Positions 7,558 to 10,775 of a stretch of 10,775 bases of DNA are shown here, in pieces. Origin of the DNA: Flavobacteriales bacterium (GTDB lineage: Bacteria > Bacteroidota > Bacteroidia > Flavobacteriales > Flavobacteriaceae). Location: the NCBI GenBank assembly GCA_026983815.1, contig JALSTJ010000233.1, positions 1 to 10,775 of the forward strand, read 5' to 3'. Positions within the stretch are counted from its first letter, which is position 1. The number at the start of each line of letters is the position of its first letter. The notes beneath the pieces are model-generated. The model made no database searches. It had not been told where the DNA came from and saw only the letters and a list, made by a program, of their open reading frames with translations. The position numbers were made by a program, and so were the translations under genes.

Positions 7558-7587
7558 CAAAAATATGTTTTACATTGTAATTGACAA
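7558..7587 (-). promoter_or_regulatory. Promoter of the ArsC-like/EamA/YicC/oxidoreductase operon
   Basis: Read on the minus strand, TTG (7587-7585) is followed after exactly 19 bases by TATTTTTG (7565-7558), a full TTG-N19-TAnnTTTG match to the Bacteroidota promoter consensus. The inferred start site near 7554 would give a leader of about 12 bases before ATG 7542. Confidence 0.7.
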
Positions 7588-7635
7588 GCTATTTAAAAAA
7601 TAAAATTTAACTGCCAAAAAGTCAGTTTTTATTTA

Positions 7636-7643
7636 TATCTTTG
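7636..7643 (+). promoter_or_regulatory. -7 element of the sigma-54 activator gene promoter
   Basis: TATCTTTG matches TAnnTTTG and ends 17 bases before ATG 7661, the same spacing as the YbbR-like promoter. No TTG is visible at the expected -33 position. The 118-base spacer 7543-7660 therefore holds two divergent promoters, this one and that of the minus-strand operon, and no other structure that I can see. Confidence 0.6.
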
Positions 7644-7660
7644 TAAGGAATAAAAAAACT

Positions 7661-8839
7661 ATGTCTGAACATCTGCAAACCATCAAACAACGTTATGGAA
7701 TTATTGGCAATGATTCTAAACTCAACAGAGCTTTGGACAGAGCTTTACGTGTTGCTCCTACGGATATAACCGTTTTGGTTTCCGGAGAAAGCGGTACGGG
7801 GAAAGAAGTTATTCCGCAAATTATCCATAATAATTCTTATCGCAAACACGGACCTTATTTTGCAGTAAACTGTGGCGCTATTCCCGAAGGAACTATAGAT
7901 AGTGAATTGTTTGGACATGAAAAAGGTTCTTTTACCGGAGCCATTGCCTCCAGGAAAGGTTATTTTGAAATGGCTGATAAAGGAACACTTTTTTTGGATG
8001 AAGTGGGAGAGTTGCCTTTGACCACACAAGTTCGGCTATTGAGAATTTTGGAAAATGGTGAATTTATAAAGGTAGGGTCGTCAAAAGTTCAAAAAACTGA
8101 TGTGCGTATTGTGGCAGCTACTAATCGGGATTTATTAAAATTAGTAGAAGAAGATAAATTTCGTGAAGACTTGTATTACCGTCTCAATACCGTTGAAATT
8201 CAATTACCTCCCTTAAGAGAACGAAAAGATGATATATATTTACTTTTTAGAAAATTTGCATCTGATTTTGGGCATAAATATCATGTGCCACCTATAAAAT
8301 TAACCCCTGAAGCCATACAATTGCTTATCAGTTATCATTGGCCAGGAAATGTCCGACAGTTGAGAAATATTGTAGAACAAATTTCCGTATTGGAAGAACA
8401 TCGTTTGATTGAAGCAGAAGTATTAAAGAAATATCTCCCGGGTTTTTCCAGGCAATATCCTTCCGTTGTGGTTTCGGAATCTGCAAAATTTGATTACAGC
8501 AAGGACAGAGAAATCATTTATAAATTGATTTTTGAACTCAAAAATGAAATTGATCACCTTAAAAATGAAATCGCACATTTGAAACCTCCTGTATTGCTGA
8601 ATTCAGGAGAGGAAAATCATCCTATGGAAATTATTTATGATCATGAAGATGAACGGAATTCTGCAACAAATTATCAGGACCCACCCAAAGAATCCTTATC
8701 CTTACATGAGAAAGAAAAAGATTTAATTATCAGGGCATTGAAAAAATATAATGGAAGGAGAAAAAAAGCAGCGGACGAATTGGGAATTTCGGAACGAACG
8801 CTTTATCGTAAAATCAAGCAATATGATATTAATTTATAG
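7661..8839 (+). CDS. Sigma-54-dependent transcriptional activator (AAA+ plus Fis-type HTH, no N-terminal sensor domain)
   Basis: The 392-residue protein enters the AAA+ domain almost at once. Walker A is GESGTGKE (42-49), the sigma-54-contacting loop is GSFTGA (89-94, usually GAFTGA), Walker B is TLFLDE (109-114), sensor I is RIVAATNRD (149-157), the arginine-finger region is FREDLYYRLN (167-176), and sensor II is in WPGNVRQLRN. A short heptad repeat LKNEIDHLKNEIAHLK near 293-308 may form a coiled coil. The last 39 residues contain a Fis-type helix-turn-helix (KKAADELGISERTLYRKIKQ). There is no receiver, GAF or PAS domain, so activity may be set by expression or a partner protein. In Flavobacteriia such a gene commonly precedes lptE and secG, as here. 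LptE follows after 28 bases. Its targets are unknown, and I see no -24/-12 promoter in the window. Confidence 0.93.
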   Translation: MSEHLQTIKQRYGIIGNDSKLNRALDRALRVAPTDITVLVSGESGTGKEVIPQIIHNNSYRKHGPYFAVNCGAIPEGTIDSELFGHEKGSFTGAIASRKGYFEMADKGTLFLDEVGELPLTTQVRLLRILENGEFIKVGSSKVQKTDVRIVAATNRDLLKLVEEDKFREDLYYRLNTVEIQLPPLRERKDDIYLLFRKFASDFGHKYHVPPIKLTPEAIQLLISYHWPGNVRQLRNIVEQISVLEEHRLIEAEVLKKYLPGFSRQYPSVVVSESAKFDYSKDREIIYKLIFELKNEIDHLKNEIAHLKPPVLLNSGEENHPMEIIYDHEDERNSATNYQDPPKESLSLHEKEKDLIIRALKKYNGRRKKAADELGISERTLYRKIKQYDINL

Positions 8840-8867
8840 AATATAATGATATTTTGAAAGCAAAAGT

Positions 8868-9365
8868 ATGAAGAAGTTTTTTTTATTTGGTATATTATTT
8901 TTCATATTTTCATGTAAGGTAAATTATTCCTTTACGGGAATAAATATAGGAAAAAATATCAAGACTTTTTCGGTCAGTTATTTTCCCAATAATGCAGCAC
9001 TGGTCGTTCCCGGCATCAATGAAGATTTTAGAAATATGCTGATAGATAAAATTACCCAATCAACTAACCTAGAGCAAGTAAAATCAGAAGGGGATTTAAG
9101 TTTTGAAGGTGAGATAGCCAAATATGATGTGCAACCGGTTTCTCTTACTGCGGGACAAACTGCAGCGATGAATCGTTTGACAGTCAAAATAAAAATAATT
9201 TATACCAACCGGAAAAAAGATGAGGATAATTTCACAAAAACTTATTCTTATTATTATGATTATCCCGCTGATAAAAGTCGAACTGAAATTCAAGATGATG
9301 CACATCAAACAATTTTTGAACATATTTTAAATGATGTATTTAATGATACTTTAGCCAAATGGTAA
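8868..9365 (+). CDS. lptE: LptE-like LPS-assembly lipoprotein
   Basis: The 165-residue protein has a lipoprotein signal: basic start MKKFF, hydrophobic core, and lipobox IFSC with the modified cysteine at residue 16. The mature part continues KVNYSFTGINIGKNIKTFSV, then FPNNAALVVPGINEDFRNML, and a beta-rich domain in which VQPVSLTAGQTAAMNRLTVK is typical of the Bacteroidota LptE family. LptE sits as a plug inside the LptD barrel and helps place lipopolysaccharide in the outer membrane. The gene lies 28 bases after the sigma-54 activator with no complete TAnnTTTG box in the gap, so it is probably co-transcribed. Its stop overlaps the start of the next gene. The family call rests on sequence pattern and the conserved neighbourhood. 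Confidence 0.85.
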   Translation: MKKFFLFGILFFIFSCKVNYSFTGINIGKNIKTFSVSYFPNNAALVVPGINEDFRNMLIDKITQSTNLEQVKSEGDLSFEGEIAKYDVQPVSLTAGQTAAMNRLTVKIKIIYTNRKKDEDNFTKTYSYYYDYPADKSRTEIQDDAHQTIFEHILNDVFNDTLAKW

Positions 9366-10135
9366 TGGATAAAAATAAATATTTAAATTTCCTTCAACAC
9401 CCCGAATCCATTAGTTATTCGGATACATTATTATTGGAAAAAATTATCAAAAAGTATCCTTATTTTCAATCGGCTTTGGCATTGTATGTTAAAACTTTGA
9501 AAAAAAATCACATTCTGCATAACAGAAATCTTTATAAAGTTGCGGCATTAACTACTGATAGAACTATTTTATTTCGTTTTTTTGAAGATATAGAATCCTT
9601 TGAAGAACCCAAAACAACTTCTAAAACATCCGTTAGTAAAGATATAATGCTATCCGAAGATAAAGAATTTGATAATAAAAAAAACAACATCTCTGATTTT
9701 ACGAAAGAAACAACTGACGAAACGCTATTTTTGAGAAAAGAAACCGAAAAATCAGTTGAAAAAGAAGAAATATCTAAAGAAAATACCCTTCCTGATAAAC
9801 TGACTTTTTCCGAATGGATGAAATTTATCAGTGGAGCGGGCGATAAAAAAGCGAAAAAACAAGATCCGATTTTTGAGCTGATAGATAAATTTCTCAAAGA
9901 CAAACCCAAGATTGTCCCCAAGAGAAATCATAGTATTCCGCCTCCCGAAAATGTTATAAAAAGTGTCGAAGAAAAACAAATGTTGATGACCGAAACCTTG
10001 GCAAATTTATACGTTAAACAAAAAAAATATGACAAGGCAATTCAAGCTTTTAAGATATTAAGTTTGAAATATCCAAAAAAAAGTAGTTATTTTGCAAATC
10101 AAATAAATGAATTAAAAAAACAAATTAAAAAATAA
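9365..10135 (+). CDS. Uncharacterised protein with C-terminal TPR-like segment, between lptE and secG
   Basis: The product is about 256 residues with no signal peptide or membrane helix, so it is probably cytoplasmic. The N-terminal 75 residues (YLNFLQHPESISYSDTLLLE, then KYPYFQSALALYVKTLKK) look helical and conserved. The middle, about residues 80-145, is a low-complexity stretch rich in Lys, Glu, Ser and Thr. The last 50 residues contain ETLANLYVKQKKYDKAIQAF followed by LSLKYPKKSSYF, a clear single TPR-like helix pair suggesting protein binding. The start is ambiguous. ATG 9365 overlaps the lptE stop by one base (TAATG) and gives MDKNKYLNFL, which I prefer; an in-frame ATG at 9359 adds two residues. 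The location within an envelope-biogenesis operon hints at a role there, but no function is known to me. Confidence 0.85.
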   Translation: MDKNKYLNFLQHPESISYSDTLLLEKIIKKYPYFQSALALYVKTLKKNHILHNRNLYKVAALTTDRTILFRFFEDIESFEEPKTTSKTSVSKDIMLSEDKEFDNKKNNISDFTKETTDETLFLRKETEKSVEKEEISKENTLPDKLTFSEWMKFISGAGDKKAKKQDPIFELIDKFLKDKPKIVPKRNHSIPPPENVIKSVEEKQMLMTETLANLYVKQKKYDKAIQAFKILSLKYPKKSSYFANQINELKKQIKK

Positions 10136-10139
10136 AATT

Positions 10140-10511
10140 ATGAGTTTATACCTATTTATTTTCCTTATTGCGATAGTCGCCATTTTTTTAGTATTGATTA
10201 TTATGGTTCAAAATCCCAAAGGTGGGGGTTTGGATTCTACATTTGGTGGCGGTGGCGGAAATATGTTTGGAGGAGTAAAAGAAACCACCAATTTCTTAGA
10301 CAAAGCTACCTGGTATTTGTTTTCATTTATGATTATCTTGATTTTATTATCCAATTCCGTAATTTTGAATACAGCTGCACCTCAAAAATCACAAGTAAAG
10401 CAAGCTGTTGAAAAACATGCTAAGGATTTGGCTCCAGTTCTAAATCCCAATACAACACCTGAAAAACCCGAAAAATCTGCAGTACCTGCACCAAAGAAAC
10501 CAAACAAATAA
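10140..10511 (+). CDS. secG: Preprotein translocase subunit SecG
   Basis: SecG is the small auxiliary subunit of the SecYEG channel in the inner membrane. The 123-residue protein has helix 1 at about 2-22 (LYLFIFLIAIVAIFLVLIIM), the conserved cytoplasmic loop VQNPKGGGLDSTFGGGGGNM (about 23-42), then FLDKATWYLF leading into helix 2 at about 57-76. These are all hallmarks of the family. The C-terminal tail, about 45 residues rich in Lys, Pro and Ala, is low complexity; such tails are common in Bacteroidota SecG. It begins four bases after the TPR-like gene and ends ahead of a rho-independent terminator, so it closes this operon. Confidence 0.95.
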   Translation: MSLYLFIFLIAIVAIFLVLIIMVQNPKGGGLDSTFGGGGGNMFGGVKETTNFLDKATWYLFSFMIILILLSNSVILNTAAPQKSQVKQAVEKHAKDLAPVLNPNTTPEKPEKSAVPAPKKPNK

Positions 10512-10530
10512 TTTTTAATAATTTTTTTTG

Positions 10531-10563
10531 AAGAGTGCTGACAATTTGGCACTCTTTTTTTTT
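10531..10563 (+). terminator. Rho-independent terminator after secG
   Basis: An 8-bp perfect stem, AAGAGTGC (10531-10538) paired with GCACTCTT (10549-10556), encloses a 10-base loop and runs into nine consecutive T residues (10555-10563). It lies 20 bases past the secG stop. It separates the secG operon from groEL. The A-run needed for function on the other strand is missing, so it works rightward only. Confidence 0.8.
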
Positions 10564-10633
10564 GCATGATGGACTTGATTTGCATGGCATAATTTATGTT
10601 ATAAATGGACTGAACTAAAAATAAATTTAAACT
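10561..10633 (+). promoter_or_regulatory. groEL upstream region with an 8-bp direct repeat; promoter not resolved
   Basis: This short leader lies between the terminator and the groEL start. TTTGCATG occurs twice, at 10561-10568 and 10579-10586, 18 bases apart, and could be an operator. No TAnnTTTG box is present. The nearest candidate is TATAAATG at 10600-10607, with TTG at 10575-10577 some 22 bases upstream, a weak match. A heat-shock promoter read by another sigma factor is possible but not demonstrated. Confidence 0.3.
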
Positions 10634-10775
10634 ATGGCAAAAGAAATAAAATTTGATGTAGAATCAAGAGATGCTCTCAAACGAGGCGTTGATAAATTAG
10701 CAAATACCGTTAAAGTAACTTTGGGACCCAAAGGAAGAAATGTAATCATTGAAAAATCTTTTGGCGGACCGCAAA
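10634..10775 (+). CDS. groEL: Chaperonin GroEL (60 kDa), N-terminal part, runs off the window
   Basis: The frame from ATG 10634 is open to the window edge (47 full codons). It reads MAKEIKFDVESRDALKRGVD, then KLANTVKVTLGPKGRNVIIE and KSFGGPQ. VKVTLGPKGRNV is the strongly conserved nucleotide-binding segment of the GroEL equatorial domain, and the spacing from the start matches other GroELs, so start and identity are secure. GroEL forms the double-ring ATP-driven folding chamber in the cytoplasm and normally works with the GroES lid. No groES gene lies in front: the gap to secG is only 122 bases and is occupied by a terminator. Confidence 0.97.
   Translation, partial: MAKEIKFDVESRDALKRGVDKLANTVKVTLGPKGRNVIIEKSFGGPQ

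Noticed and set aside
8269..8291. TGGCAC on the minus strand within the sigma-54 activator gene
   Set aside because: The downstream GC is again 14 bases away in place of 10, and it is inside coding DNA.
8848..8860. Possible -7 box (TATTTTG) just before lptE
   Set aside because: It is one base short of TAnnTTTG, has no -33 partner, and the gap to the upstream gene is only 28 bases, so read-through is more likely.
9532..9921. 129-codon open frame on the minus strand opposite the TPR-like gene
   Set aside because: It is a serine-rich, low-complexity shadow of the Lys/Glu-rich linker, with no promoter, no recognisable domain, and a better gene on the other strand.
10531..10556. Possible CIRCE (HrcA) operator before groEL
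   Set aside because: CIRCE has arms in the order GCACTC then GAGTGC with a 9-base spacer. Here the order is reversed (GAGTGC then GCACTC) and a T-run follows, so a terminator explains it.
10547..10566. Possible sigma-54 promoter (TGGCAC followed by TTGCA) before groEL
   Set aside because: The GG and GC dinucleotides are separated by 14 bases; a -24/-12 promoter needs 10. The TGGCAC is the right arm of the terminator.
10512..10633. A short or degraded groES between secG and groEL
   Set aside because: Only 122 bases are available and they contain a terminator; no GroES-like residues appear in any frame.

Overview
The window reads as ordinary chromosomal DNA from a low-GC member of the Bacteroidota, most likely class Flavobacteriia. 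The reasons are the AT-rich sequence, promoter -7 elements of the form TAnnTTTG and no obvious Shine-Dalgarno sequences. Gene neighbourhoods also fit: YbbR-like gene plus coaE, an RprX/RprY-like two-component pair, and a sigma-54 activator followed by lptE, a TPR-like gene, secG and groEL. There is no sign of phage, insertion sequences, CRISPR, tRNA or rRNA. Genes are tightly packed, and no gene-free stretch exceeds about 122 bases.

Layout. (1) 1-300, minus: the N-terminal 100 codons of a LysE/RhtB-type exporter, cut by the window edge. (2) 345-1882, plus: a YbbR-like membrane-anchored protein overlapping coaE (dephospho-CoA kinase) by 4 bases. The divergent pair in (1) and (2) is separated by 44 bases holding a perfect 16-bp palindrome made of two opposed TAnnTTTG elements. 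(3) 1933-4273, plus: a sensor kinase and OmpR-type response regulator, with a promoter that nearly touches the kinase start codon and a strong hairpin after the regulator. (4) 7542-4387, minus: a four-gene operon with joints of -4, +1 and 0 bases. It encodes an ArsC/Spx-like thioredoxin-fold protein, an EamA (DMT) transporter, a YicC-family endoribonuclease and a DAO-type FAD oxidoreductase, with a good TTG-N19-TAnnTTTG promoter ahead of it. (5) 7661-10511, plus: a sigma-54 activator without an N-terminal sensory domain, LptE-like lipoprotein, an uncharacterised protein with a C-terminal TPR-like segment, and SecG, ending in a rho-independent terminator. (6) 10634 to the end: the first 47 codons of groEL, without groES directly in front.

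Functionally, region 5 groups cell-envelope genes (LPS assembly, Sec export) with a chaperonin. Region 3 is a phosphorelay sensing an unknown periplasmic signal. Region 4 mixes RNA turnover, transport and redox genes with no obvious shared pathway. I found no clear new biological system. The most notable points are the shared palindromic divergent promoter, the probable leaderless kinase mRNA, the missing groES, and the sigma-54 activator with a GSFTGA loop.
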